A DNA stretch of 64,000 bases, taken from Haloferula sp. BvORR071 (GTDB lineage: Bacteria; Verrucomicrobiota; Verrucomicrobiia; Verrucomicrobiales; Akkermansiaceae). Under the pieces are notes generated by a model, which was not told the origin of the DNA, did no database searches, and was given only the letters and a program-made list of their open reading frames with translations. The stretch is from assembly GCF_000739615.1 (NCBI RefSeq), contig NZ_BATP01000039.1:237109-301108 (forward strand), read 5' to 3'. Position 1 is the stretch's first letter. Every line of letters starts with the position of its first letter. This document shows positions 21,030-29,385 of this stretch, piece by piece. Position numbers and translations under genes: made by a program.

Positions 21030-22154
21030 TCAGCGCGTCACCTCTACGACGCGGTAGAACGCGGCATTTGCCCGGACGGGTGTCTGCCGTTCCTGGCCGT
21101 CGATCATCTGGTATTGGCGGCGGGGCGTGTGCCCGGATTCGTAGATGACGGGCTGCTCTGCGATCTGCTGGATGTGCCACTCGCCGGGAACGAGGTTGGC
21201 GGCGAGGGAGATGGTGATCCGGTCTTCCTTCTTCGGGGCTGCGGTCCGGAATTCGGACTGGAGGGCGACGCTGCCGAGTTTGCTCTGCAGGCTGCCGGAC
21301 AAGGTGGTGCTGCAGGAGGCTTCGTAATCCGTGTCCTTCTTCCGTTTGGTGGTGAGGCCGAGCGCAGTGCGGCTGGCGAAGGGTTGCCCGGGCAGGCAGT
21401 GCACGGAGAAGGCAGTCCATTTGTTAGCGTGGACCGCACTGGACTCCGCGAGTATCGCCCGTCTCGCAGCATCCGCTGAAGGAAGGAGGGCAAAGCTATC
21501 CTCGGGAAGCCTACCGATGATCACTTCAAGCCGATAGAGCGGCGGGAGCTCCGGATCGACTTGGGCCTTGCCGATGAGGGGCGCTGCTTTCGGAGCGCCT
21601 TTCGTGAAGGCATAGAGCCAGAGCATCTGGCAGTAATGATCCACCGACCAATAAGCGACTTCCTGCCAGGCATTCGGGCGCAGAGGCACTTGGCTGGTGG
21701 CGGCATAGTGAATGAAATGGGCCATTCCCGGCTGAGGGTCGATGACCTGGTTGCCTTGGAGAAGGATCTTGGCATCCACGCTCAGGGTGGTCTCGCTGCC
21801 CTCGCCCAATCTCGCGGTGGTGATGGAAATGTTGGTGTCGTACCTTTCCCAAGGACCACGGTAGCTCAAAGATGGTGGCAAGTAGCCCTTCAGGTCGACC
21901 TGCTCCTTGCCGCTCATGGTCGCCTTGCCGAGATAGATGAGGCGACGCACACCGCGGGTACTGGTGAAGAAGTCCTCTCCGTCCGCAAAGTATTTGGCCG
22001 GCGCGGTGGCCATCTCGTAGCGGACGATGGGAGCCTCCAGCTTCGGGACGGTCATCAGGACGTAGCAGAGCGTGTCCTGGGCCTGGCCTCGGGAGGGGAC
22101 GAGAAACAAGACGAGGAGAAGCGCGAAGGCGAGAAGGTGGAGGGTCGGTCTCAT
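21030..22154 (-). CDS. Secreted protein of unknown function, paralogue of the upstream gene
   Basis: A 374-residue protein with a signal peptide (MRPTLHLLAFALLLVLFLVPSRGQAQ). The mature part is beta-rich. It shares clear landmarks with the 22175-23275 product: an N-terminal ETLRYAVV/DTLCYVLM strand, NAWQEVAYWS versus NAWQEVISWS, and YRLEVIIGRLPEDSFALLP versus YRLDVRLGQLSDEALDKLP. I do not recognise the family; the pattern recalls secretin/TonB-like short N-domains used by verrucomicrobial secretion proteins, but that is only a guess. ATG 22154 is chosen at the signal peptide. It sits 20 nt after its paralogue, in one operon. Confidence 0.75.
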   Translation of the reverse strand: MRPTLHLLAFALLLVLFLVPSRGQAQDTLCYVLMTVPKLEAPIVRYEMATAPAKYFADGEDFFTSTRGVRRLIYLGKATMSGKEQVDLKGYLPPSLSYRGPWERYDTNISITTARLGEGSETTLSVDAKILLQGNQVIDPQPGMAHFIHYAATSQVPLRPNAWQEVAYWSVDHYCQMLWLYAFTKGAPKAAPLIGKAQVDPELPPLYRLEVIIGRLPEDSFALLPSADAARRAILAESSAVHANKWTAFSVHCLPGQPFASRTALGLTTKRKKDTDYEASCSTTLSGSLQSKLGSVALQSEFRTAAPKKEDRITISLAANLVPGEWHIQQIAEQPVIYESGHTPRRQYQMIDGQERQTPVRANAAFYRVVEVTR

Positions 22155-22174
22155 GGGTGCATGCTTGAGTCCAA

Positions 22175-23275
22175 TCAGGGCCGTGGGGGATTGCCTTCGG
22201 GTGCAGGGCTCACCTTGGTGAGGCGATAGGCGGCGACGTTCATGCAGTGGACGCCAAGGGACTTCTCCCCCCAAGTGGTGTCGCACCAGGTGCCTTCCAC
22301 GAAATTCTCAGCCCGCGGCGGATTCTCGATCCGTTGGTAGAACCATCCGTCTGTTCCCATCTCGATACCCAGTGTCCTGACCTGGAGATCCTGCTTTCTG
22401 GGCGCGGGCGGCTGGTATTGCAGCTTCAGGATGAAGTGGGAGGGATCCTCCTCGATGCTGCCGGTGATCCGGTTGAGGCCGCTCATCTCGTGGCCCTCGT
22501 CGGAGGCGATTTTCTTCAGGTCGAAGAAGGAGTTCGCGAATTGAAAGGGAACATCGGGACTCACGTGGGTGGAGAAGCTCTCCCGCCACCTTCCCAACTC
22601 GGCAATCAAGCGGCGGTGTTCCGGATCGTAGCGCGGCAGCTTGTCCAGTGCTTCATCCGAAAGCTGGCCCAGCCTGACATCGAGACGATAGATGGGCACC
22701 ATCTTGTCGTCCGTGTTAGGTTCGGTCGGAGTCTGGGCTTCCGCGGGCGTGTAGTATTGCCAGATCGAGTGGAATCCGTCGCTCCAGCTGATCACTTCCT
22801 GCCAGGCGTTGGCCCGTGCGGGAACCCGGGAGCTGCCGGTGTAGCGGGCACCGGCCTTGCTGGAGTAGCGCTGGTGCATCAGCATCAGGTCGACATTCAC
22901 GGTGAAGGCTGGCGGGGATATCCCTGTGAGCTTCTTGACGGTGAGGTGGACATAGGGGGCTCGCTCACTCACCCCGAGATCCGGAGCAAACAGGCGCCCG
23001 CCGAGTTCGACCTGTGGTTTGCCTTCCAAGGAAACGGTGCCGACAAAGTGGACTTTGCGTGGAGATCCATCGCTGGCGACGGGCTTCTGGCCTGCGACGA
23101 AGAAGTCGGCCGGGGCATCGCTGAGATCGTCGCGGAGCAGGGCGAGATTATCGCAAGACACCACCGCGTAGCGCAGGGTCTCCGCCGCGAGCACGGGAGG
23201 CGCGACGAAGAGAGCGAGGAAGAGCGTGACAAGCTTCCCCAGCGGGAAATGGCAGGAGAAGGTGAGGGCTTTCAT
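22175..23275 (-). CDS. Secreted protein of unknown function, paralogue of the downstream gene
   Basis: A 366-residue protein with a signal peptide (LVTLFLALFVAPPVLAAE). It is beta-rich and homologous along its length to the next gene (21030-22154), so the pair arose by tandem duplication. It lacks recognisable catalytic motifs or membrane segments apart from the signal. Three Cys occur late in the protein or its signal region (one each in TWCDT and VHCMN), which could allow a disulfide in the periplasm. The function is unknown. Confidence 0.75.
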   Translation of the reverse strand: MKALTFSCHFPLGKLVTLFLALFVAPPVLAAETLRYAVVSCDNLALLRDDLSDAPADFFVAGQKPVASDGSPRKVHFVGTVSLEGKPQVELGGRLFAPDLGVSERAPYVHLTVKKLTGISPPAFTVNVDLMLMHQRYSSKAGARYTGSSRVPARANAWQEVISWSDGFHSIWQYYTPAEAQTPTEPNTDDKMVPIYRLDVRLGQLSDEALDKLPRYDPEHRRLIAELGRWRESFSTHVSPDVPFQFANSFFDLKKIASDEGHEMSGLNRITGSIEEDPSHFILKLQYQPPAPRKQDLQVRTLGIEMGTDGWFYQRIENPPRAENFVEGTWCDTTWGEKSLGVHCMNVAAYRLTKVSPAPEGNPPRP

Positions 23276-23329
23276 CGGGAGTCCGGCCTGACAGATGTGA
23301 TCCGCCGCCGATGAAAACTTGGTGACACC

Positions 23330-23366
23330 CGAATGAAATAAAATGGCGATCGGGCGATCGCGCCGG
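23330..23366 (-). terminator. Probable terminator of the ybhGFSR-like operon
   Basis: On the - strand GCGAT-CGCCCG-ATCGC (within 23347-23362) is followed by CATTTTATTTC, 20-50 nt after the last permease stop. Confidence 0.5.
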
Positions 23367-23380
23367 AGAATTCGGGTCCG

Positions 23381-24493
23381 CTACGCCGTCTTCTTCCGGA
23401 ACATGATCGAGGCGCAGCCGATGGTGCAGGCGCTGATCAGGGCCAGTGGCAGGATCAGGTGAAACACCCGCTCCGCGGAGGCGTCTTTCAGGAAGACCTC
23501 CTTCACGATTTCCACGAAGTGCCGGACCGGATTCGGCCAGGTGAGGTTCTGCAGCCACTTCGGCATGTTCTCCACCGGCGAGGCGAAGCCCGAGAGCATC
23601 ATCGCCGGCATCATGAAGGAGAAGGCGCCGAGGAAGGCCTGCTGCTGGGTATTGCAAACCGATGAGATCAGCAGTCCCACGCCCACCAGCGAGAGCGAGT
23701 AGAAGAACATCCCGCTGTAGAGCAGGAAGAGGCTGCCGCGGAAGGGGACGTGGTAGATGAAGACCGCGGCGCAGAGGATCAGCGTCGCTTGGAAGAAGGC
23801 TACCAGCATCGCAGGCACCCCCTTGCCGATCATCACCATCTCCGGAGTCAGGGGCGAGACCAGCAACTGGTCGAAGGTGCCTTGCTCGCGCTCGCGTGCC
23901 ACTGACAGGGCCGTTAGAATGAGCGCGCCGATGGTGGTGATGATCGCAACCAGGTTCGGCAGGAGGAAGTTCTTGAAGTCGAGGTTCGGGTTGAACCAGT
24001 AGCGCGTGATAGTCTCTGAAGGCATTGCGTGGCCTTTCTCCGCGGCACGCTCCTTCATGAAATTCTCGGTGATCTGCTGCAAATAGCTCATCGCGATCTG
24101 CGCGCCGTTTGAGCGCCGTCCGTCGAGCAGAACCTGCACCGCGCCGGTTTCGCCATTGGCCACTTGGCGGGAGAAATCCTCCGGGATGCTCACCGCGAGC
24201 ATGGCTTGTTGCGATTCGATTGAATCGTCCAGCGCCGCCTGCGAGTGGATCGGGATTACTTCGGTGAAGGCATCGCACTGGGCGAAACGCTGGACCAGCT
24301 CGTTTGCCGTCTCACCAGTGTCGCGATTGTAGATGGCGATCGAGGCATTCTTCACCTCCAAGGTGGCGGCATTTGGAAAAAGCAGGGTCTGCAGGATCAC
24401 CGGCATGATCAGCAGGGTCCGGCTGGAGGGACTGCCGACTACCGATTGGAGTTCCTTGACGACCAAGGCGCGGATGCGGTGGAAGAAGTTCAT
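23381..24493 (-). CDS. ybhR: ABC-2 type efflux permease (YbhR-like)
   Basis: A 370-residue permease with the usual ABC-2 layout: one N-terminal membrane helix (SSRTLLIMPVILQTLLFPNAA), a large periplasmic domain (about 50-170), then five helices in the C-terminal half beginning FLLPNLVAIITTIGALILTALSVAREREQGTFDQLLVSP (read in pieces), the conserved ABC-2 segment. Length and position match E. coli YbhR (368 residues). It starts 3 nt after the sister permease, so translation is coupled. The half-transporter pair with 24497-25660 would form the membrane channel for the fused ATPase. Confidence 0.92.
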   Translation of the reverse strand: MNFFHRIRALVVKELQSVVGSPSSRTLLIMPVILQTLLFPNAATLEVKNASIAIYNRDTGETANELVQRFAQCDAFTEVIPIHSQAALDDSIESQQAMLAVSIPEDFSRQVANGETGAVQVLLDGRRSNGAQIAMSYLQQITENFMKERAAEKGHAMPSETITRYWFNPNLDFKNFLLPNLVAIITTIGALILTALSVAREREQGTFDQLLVSPLTPEMVMIGKGVPAMLVAFFQATLILCAAVFIYHVPFRGSLFLLYSGMFFYSLSLVGVGLLISSVCNTQQQAFLGAFSFMMPAMMLSGFASPVENMPKWLQNLTWPNPVRHFVEIVKEVFLKDASAERVFHLILPLALISACTIGCASIMFRKKTA

Positions 24494-24496
24494 GTG

Positions 24497-25660
24497 TTAT
24501 TCCATGCGGCGTTTGGTCAGCCTCGCGGTCAGGCCCAGGAAGAATGCGGCAGAGCCCATCAGGAAGAGGATGTCCGGCATCAGCACCTTCCAGGGGCTGC
24601 CGACCTGGAAGATCGTCTGGATGGAGGAGACGAAGTAGCGCGCGGGGATCAGGTGGGTGACGCCACGCAGAAAGGCCGGCATGCTGGAAATCTCGTAGAT
24701 GAAGCCCGAGAGCATCATGGCCGGCAGGAAGGCGGCATTCAGCGCCGCCTGCGCCGCGTTGAATTGATTCTTGGTCGCGGTCGAGATCGCCAAGCCGATG
24801 CCCAACACACTCAGTAAAAAGAAGCTGCCGGTGACAAAGAGCGCGGGAGGTCCGCCGCGGAAGGGCACGCCCATGATAAAGCGTGCCGCCGCCACGCACA
24901 TCGCCAGCGAGACCATGCCCAGGATGTAGTAGGGGATGATCTTGCTCAGCAGGAACTCCGTGCGGGTGATCGGTGAGGCCAGCAGCGCCTCCATCGTGCC
25001 GCGCTCCCACTCGCGCGCCACCACCAGCGAGGTGAGCAGCGCACCGATCACCGTCATGATCACGGTGATCGATCCCGGGATCAGGAAGTTCCGGCTATTG
25101 GCGGAGGGATTGTACCAGTAGCGCGCCTCCAAGCTGAACTCGCGTTTCAACTCCTCGCCGCGGTCTTGCGCCCGCTGCATCATCCAAGTCTGCCACACGC
25201 CGTTGATGTAGGCACCCACGAACTGGGCGGTGTTCGGCTCCGAACCGTCGGCCACCACTTGCAGCGGAGCCGTGTCCGACTGCTGCTTCATCAGTCTCGA
25301 AAAATCCTCCGGAATGATCACGAAGCCACGGATCTGAGAGTGCGTGATGTCCGTCTCCAGCGACTTCCGGTCCTCGTAATGCCGGATCTCCATCGAGGGT
25401 GTGCCCTGCAAGGCCTTGGCAAAGCCATCCGCCTCGGTCCCGCTGGCTTCATTCAAAAGACCGATCCGCAAGACCGGAGTGTCCAGATTGATGCCGTAGC
25501 CGAAGACAAAGATCAGCACCAGCGGCAGCACGAAGGCGATCAGGTTGCTGCTCGGATCGCGGAAGATCTGCAGGGTCTCCTTCCAGCACAGCGCCTTCAA
25601 TCTGCGCAGCGAGAAGCCGACCGAAGCCCGTTCATTCGAAGTCCGGTGTTCGCCTTTCAC
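24497..25660 (-). CDS. ybhS: ABC-2 type efflux permease (YbhS-like)
   Basis: A 387-residue permease, sister to the next gene. It has an N-terminal helix (PSSNLIAFVLPLVLIFVFGYG), a periplasmic domain, then VIGALLTSLVVAREWERGTMEALLASPITRTEFLLSKIIPY (read in pieces), the ABC-2 hallmark with the coupling helix, and four more helices. It matches E. coli YbhS (377 residues) in order and length. Its start overlaps the stop of the ATPase gene by 4 nt (ATG 25660 and stop at 25657). Confidence 0.92.
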   Translation of the reverse strand: MKGEHRTSNERASVGFSLRRLKALCWKETLQIFRDPSSNLIAFVLPLVLIFVFGYGINLDTPVLRIGLLNEASGTEADGFAKALQGTPSMEIRHYEDRKSLETDITHSQIRGFVIIPEDFSRLMKQQSDTAPLQVVADGSEPNTAQFVGAYINGVWQTWMMQRAQDRGEELKREFSLEARYWYNPSANSRNFLIPGSITVIMTVIGALLTSLVVAREWERGTMEALLASPITRTEFLLSKIIPYYILGMVSLAMCVAAARFIMGVPFRGGPPALFVTGSFFLLSVLGIGLAISTATKNQFNAAQAALNAAFLPAMMLSGFIYEISSMPAFLRGVTHLIPARYFVSSIQTIFQVGSPWKVLMPDILFLMGSAAFFLGLTARLTKRRME

Positions 25661-27396
25661 TTGGGTTCCTCCTTGCCGGTCACCAATTCAATGAAGGCAT
25701 CTTCCATCGTGGGATCCGGATTTTCCTGCGTGGCGACACTTTCCTTCAGTTCATCCGGTGTGCCATTCGCAATCAGTTGCCCGCGGAAGACCAGGCCGAT
25801 GCGGTCGCAATACTCCGCTTCGTCCATGAAGTGGGTGGTCACCATTACAGTCACGCCGCGCTCCACCAAGCCATTGATGTGAGTCCAAAACTCGCGCCGC
25901 GTCACCGGGTCCACTCCCGAGGTCGGCTCGTCCAGGAAGAGAATGTCCGGCTCGTGCATCACCGAGCAAGCCAGCGCGAGGCGCTGCTTGTAGCCGAGCG
26001 AGAGCGAATCCGTCTTCGCATTGAGGAAGGGCTTGAGGTGGAAGATCTCCGCCATCTCCGTGGTCTTCTCGCGCTGCCGCTTGCCTGTGAGACCATAGAT
26101 GCCGGAGAAGAATTCGAGATTCTCCATCACGCTCAGGTTTCCGTAGAGCGAGAATTTCTGCGCCATGTAGCCAAGCTTCTGCCGCGCTTGGCTGCCACTG
26201 TGGCGCAGGTCCAAGCCTACGACCTTGGCCGTGCCGCCGGTGGGCACGAGCAGGCCACACATCATCTTGAAGGTCGTCGATTTACCGGCGCCATTTGGGC
26301 CGAGCAGGCCGTAGATCTCTCCGCGTGTGACCTGGAAGGTGACGTCGTCGGTGGCCTTGAAGTCGCCGAACTGCTTTGTCAGGTGCGTCGCCTCGATCAC
26401 CGTCGCGCCGTCCTGATCGATCTGGTGCGTGTGCGCCGCCAGGACCGACTCGCCTGAGGGGCCGCCGCCTAACAGATCGATGAAAGCGTCCTCGAAGCGC
26501 GGCTTGACCTCCACCCACTCCGCGCCGTCTGCCGCGCCGATCTCCTTCGGATCGAAGCGTTCACAGCCCTTCCGGAATGTCAGCCGCAAGCTATGCCCTT
26601 GGATGGTGCCATCGCTGACTTCGGGCCGGGAGAGCGCTTTCGTCAGCAAACGGCGTTTCTTCTCACCGGGCTCCCGCAATTGGAGGCAGCGCCCGACCAG
26701 AGGCTCCGCGATTTCCCGGGGCGTGCCGGTGAAGAGCAGCTTGCCCTCGTTCAGCACCACCGTGGTTCCGCACAGCTCCGCCTCATCCAGATAGGCCGTG
26801 CTCCACACCACGCCGATGCCTTGGTTCACCAAGTCCTCGACCATGCCCCAGAGCTCGCGCCGCGAGATCGGATCCACGCCGACGCCCGGCTCATCGAGCA
26901 GCAGCAGCTTCGGCTTGCCGAGGAGCGCGCAGGCCAGCCCGAGCTTCTGCTTCATGCCGCCCGAGAGCTTACCCGCGAAGCGCCCGGTAAAACGCTTCAA
27001 GTCCGTGAAGGTCAGCAGCCGCTCAAAGGACTCCTCGCGCTCCTTGCCGGTCACGTGCCGGAGGTCCGCCTGCAGCGTGAGGTTTTCCATGACCGTGAGG
27101 TCCTCGTAGAGGCCGAACTTCTGCGGCATGTAGCCGACCTCGCCGCGGATCGCGCCCGCATTCACGATCGGATCGTAACCCAGCGTTTCGATCTTCCCGG
27201 AATCCGGCTCCATCAGTCCCGCGATCAAGCGCAGCAGCGTGGTCTTGCCCGCGCCGTCCGGACCCACGAGGCCGGTGATCACACCGGTACGCATCTCACC
27301 CGTCACCGATTCGAGCGCCGGCGACTCCATGCCCTTGAAGGTCTTGGTCACCCCCTCGAAGCGGATCACCACCTCGCCTGTTGCTGCGTCCGGCAT
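25657..27396 (-). CDS. ybhF: Fused double ATPase of an ABC exporter (YbhF-like)
   Basis: A 579-residue protein with two complete ABC ATPase domains. In the first (about 10-240), Walker A is GPDGAGKTT, the signature LSGGMKQKLGLA and Walker B LLLLDEPGVGVDP. In the second (about 330-560), Walker A is GPNGAGKST, the signature LSLGYKQRLALA and Walker B ILFLDEPTSGVDP. Each has a switch His (WSTAYLDE is degenerate in the first; VTTHFMDEAEY is intact in the second), so the first site may be weaker. This is the layout of E. coli YbhF. It powers export through the two permeases encoded downstream. Confidence 0.95.
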   Translation of the reverse strand: MPDAATGEVVIRFEGVTKTFKGMESPALESVTGEMRTGVITGLVGPDGAGKTTLLRLIAGLMEPDSGKIETLGYDPIVNAGAIRGEVGYMPQKFGLYEDLTVMENLTLQADLRHVTGKEREESFERLLTFTDLKRFTGRFAGKLSGGMKQKLGLACALLGKPKLLLLDEPGVGVDPISRRELWGMVEDLVNQGIGVVWSTAYLDEAELCGTTVVLNEGKLLFTGTPREIAEPLVGRCLQLREPGEKKRRLLTKALSRPEVSDGTIQGHSLRLTFRKGCERFDPKEIGAADGAEWVEVKPRFEDAFIDLLGGGPSGESVLAAHTHQIDQDGATVIEATHLTKQFGDFKATDDVTFQVTRGEIYGLLGPNGAGKSTTFKMMCGLLVPTGGTAKVVGLDLRHSGSQARQKLGYMAQKFSLYGNLSVMENLEFFSGIYGLTGKRQREKTTEMAEIFHLKPFLNAKTDSLSLGYKQRLALACSVMHEPDILFLDEPTSGVDPVTRREFWTHINGLVERGVTVMVTTHFMDEAEYCDRIGLVFRGQLIANGTPDELKESVATQENPDPTMEDAFIELVTGKEEPK

Positions 27397-27412
27397 CGGC
27401 TTCTAAAACTGA

Positions 27413-28486
27413 TCACTCGTCCGTGTGCGCGCCCAGTGTCACCCGCACCGGCATGCCTTGCCGCAGCGAGCCATCCGAGTCGTCCACCACGACCCGCATG
27501 CGGTAGACCAGCGAGGTCCGCAGCTCCTTCGTCTCCACACTCTTCGGCGTGAACTCCGCCCTCGGTGAAACGAAGCCGACGGTGCCGCTGAAACCCTTCT
27601 TGGGATCGCTGTCCGAGAAGACCTTCACCCTGGTGCCCGGCGGAAACTTGCCCAGCTCCGGCTCGTGCACATAGGCCCGCACCCACACCGGCTTCTCCAG
27701 CGAGAGTGACAGCACCGTCGGCCCCGCTTGGACGATCGCGCCCGGCTCCAGAGCCCGGGTGATCACCACCCCGTCCGATGGGCTCTTCAGCTCTGTATCT
27801 GCCAGCTTGATCTCCACGGTCTTCACCGCTGCTTCCGCCTTTACCACATCCGCCTCCGAGGCGCCCACTGCTGCTTGGGCTGCGCCCACGGTCGCTTCCG
27901 CTGCTGCGATCTCCTCGCTGCGGAATCCCGCTTGCAGCCGGTCGAGGTTCGCCTGTGCCAACTTCATGCGCTGCTCCGCTTCGCGGTAGCCTGCTTCTAC
28001 ATTTTCGTAGGCTTGGCGCGATACGGCGTTGCTCTTTACCAGCGACTCTTGGCGGGAGTGGGCACGCTCGGCGTTGTCCATGGTGACCTTCGCTTCCGAT
28101 AGACTCGCCTCTGCCTGCTGGATCTCTTCCTTGCGGTAGCCCGCACGCTTGAGGTCGGCATCAGCCTTTGCCTGGCCGAGCTTTGCCTTCGCCTGTTCCG
28201 AGGCTGCCTTGGCTTGGACAAGAGCGGCGCGCGCTTGGTCTGCCTCGCGTTGATAAGGCTCGCCATCGATCCTCGCCAGCAACTCGCCTGCCTTGACGGT
28301 GTCGCCCTCGTCCTTGAGGACCTCGGCGATGCGTCCGGCGACACGGAAGCCAAGGTCGACTCCGCGGATGTCCACGTTCCCGTGAAGCACCAGTGGATCT
28401 TCCGAAGGATGCTGCTTCTTGTAAAAGTACCAGCCGCCGCCGCCGAGAATGGCAGCCAGCAGGATGATCGGTATCGCCTTTTTCAT
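27413..28486 (-). CDS. ybhG: HlyD-family membrane fusion protein (YbhG-like)
   Basis: A 357-residue periplasmic adaptor anchored by one N-terminal helix (MKKAIPIILLAAILGGGGWYFY). It has the first half of a biotinyl-lipoyl-like domain (VDIRGVDLGFRVAGRIAEVL), a long Ala/Gln/Lys/Glu coiled-coil hairpin (about residues 75-225), the second half with LKSPSDGVVITRALEPG, and a beta-barrel ending. The coiled coil is long enough to reach an outer-membrane channel. No TolC-like gene is in the operon, so it would need one elsewhere. The start ATG overlaps the regulator stop as ATGA (28483-28486), showing translational coupling. Confidence 0.93.
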   Translation of the reverse strand: MKKAIPIILLAAILGGGGWYFYKKQHPSEDPLVLHGNVDIRGVDLGFRVAGRIAEVLKDEGDTVKAGELLARIDGEPYQREADQARAALVQAKAASEQAKAKLGQAKADADLKRAGYRKEEIQQAEASLSEAKVTMDNAERAHSRQESLVKSNAVSRQAYENVEAGYREAEQRMKLAQANLDRLQAGFRSEEIAAAEATVGAAQAAVGASEADVVKAEAAVKTVEIKLADTELKSPSDGVVITRALEPGAIVQAGPTVLSLSLEKPVWVRAYVHEPELGKFPPGTRVKVFSDSDPKKGFSGTVGFVSPRAEFTPKSVETKELRTSLVYRMRVVVDDSDGSLRQGMPVRVTLGAHTDE

Positions 28487-29172
28487 GATTGTCTTGTCGC
28501 GTTCAGTCCTCCGCAAATCAGGTCCACGTGCTGGTCGAGCACGCCGGCAATCGTTTCGACGTGCGAATGCTCCAGCCGCTTGGCACCCAAGCGGCGCAGG
28601 AGCGTTGCCCTCGCCAAGGTGAAGGCCAGCACCTGACCAAACATCGCATGCGTCCGGAATACCACTTCGGTCGAAGCGGGATCCTCGCCGGTCGCGATGC
28701 TCACCGCTTTCGCAAATAGCTCATGCAGCGGCTTGAGCGCCGCCTGATAGAGCAGCTCGAAATTTTCGCTCGGTGCCGCTTGCTCGCGCAGCATCACCAG
28801 GCGGATCTTCTCGAACTCGCTGCCCTCGAGCTGCTCGCCGAGCAGGGTCCGCATCATCCGCTTGATGATCTCGCGCGCGCTTTCCGGATCGAGCTGGTCG
28901 GCGATCAATTTCGCCCGCGAGTCCTCCGCCACCCGCCCGAAGACGCCGCGGAGATACCCGCCGATCCCCTCCAGCACCGCCGCGTAGAGCTTCTCCTTGT
29001 TCCCGAAGTAATAGGCGATCGCCGCCACATTCTGCCCCGCCTCATCGGCGATCTCCCGCACCGAGGCGTTTTCGTAGCCCTTCTCGCCAATCTTCTTCAG
29101 GGCCGCCAGCAATAGCTTCCGGCGCGCCTGCTCGCCCTTGTTCGGGCTGACTGGAAACAACTCCCGCTCCAC
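28483..29172 (-). CDS. cecR: TetR-family repressor (CecR/YbiH-like)
   Basis: About 229 residues. The N-terminal TetR helix-turn-helix is clear (ARRKLLLAALKKIGEKGYEN, then ASVREIADEAGQNVAAIAYYFGNKEKLY, read in pieces). The C-terminal ligand domain resembles that of CecR (EIIKRMMRTLLGEQLEGSEF, HELFAKAVSIATG, FRTHAMFGQVLAF). The chosen start is GTG 29172, because the frame open upstream to TTG 29208 runs through a likely promoter and an inverted repeat. It is the first gene of the cecR-ybhGFSR-like operon and most likely represses its own promoter until a toxic ligand binds. E. coli CecR responds to cefoperazone and chloramphenicol, but the ligand here is unknown. Confidence 0.9.
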   Translation of the reverse strand: MERELFPVSPNKGEQARRKLLLAALKKIGEKGYENASVREIADEAGQNVAAIAYYFGNKEKLYAAVLEGIGGYLRGVFGRVAEDSRAKLIADQLDPESAREIIKRMMRTLLGEQLEGSEFEKIRLVMLREQAAPSENFELLYQAALKPLHELFAKAVSIATGEDPASTEVVFRTHAMFGQVLAFTLARATLLRRLGAKRLEHSHVETIAGVLDQHVDLICGGLNATRQS

Positions 29173-29177
29173 GGCGG

Positions 29178-29224
29178 AGAAAATTGTACAATCGTCCAAT
29201 AAAGTCAAACGATTGTGTAATTCA
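29178..29224 (-). promoter_or_regulatory. Promoter and candidate operator of the cecR-like operon
   Basis: ATTGTACAATCG (29183-29194) and CGATTGTGTAAT (29210-29221) are inverted relative to each other with two mismatches. ATTGTACAAT is itself a perfect 10-bp palindrome. On the - strand TTGACT and TACAAT boxes lie between and within them, although at 14 bp their spacing is shorter than the usual 17. A TetR dimer here would block RNA polymerase. This is the reason for placing the regulator start at GTG 29172. Confidence 0.6.
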
Positions 29225-29385
29225 TCATCCTAGAGAGCCAGATTCGGCGATTTTTGAAACCCTCCTGCGCGCGTCGGCGGATCAAACGGAGGGGTAGCAA
29301 AATCGGCGCTTTTCCGCTTCACTGTTAGAAAAATGCCCTCTCCCGGGCCTTGCATCATCGGTCCCGGCATGCGATGGCCGGGGCC

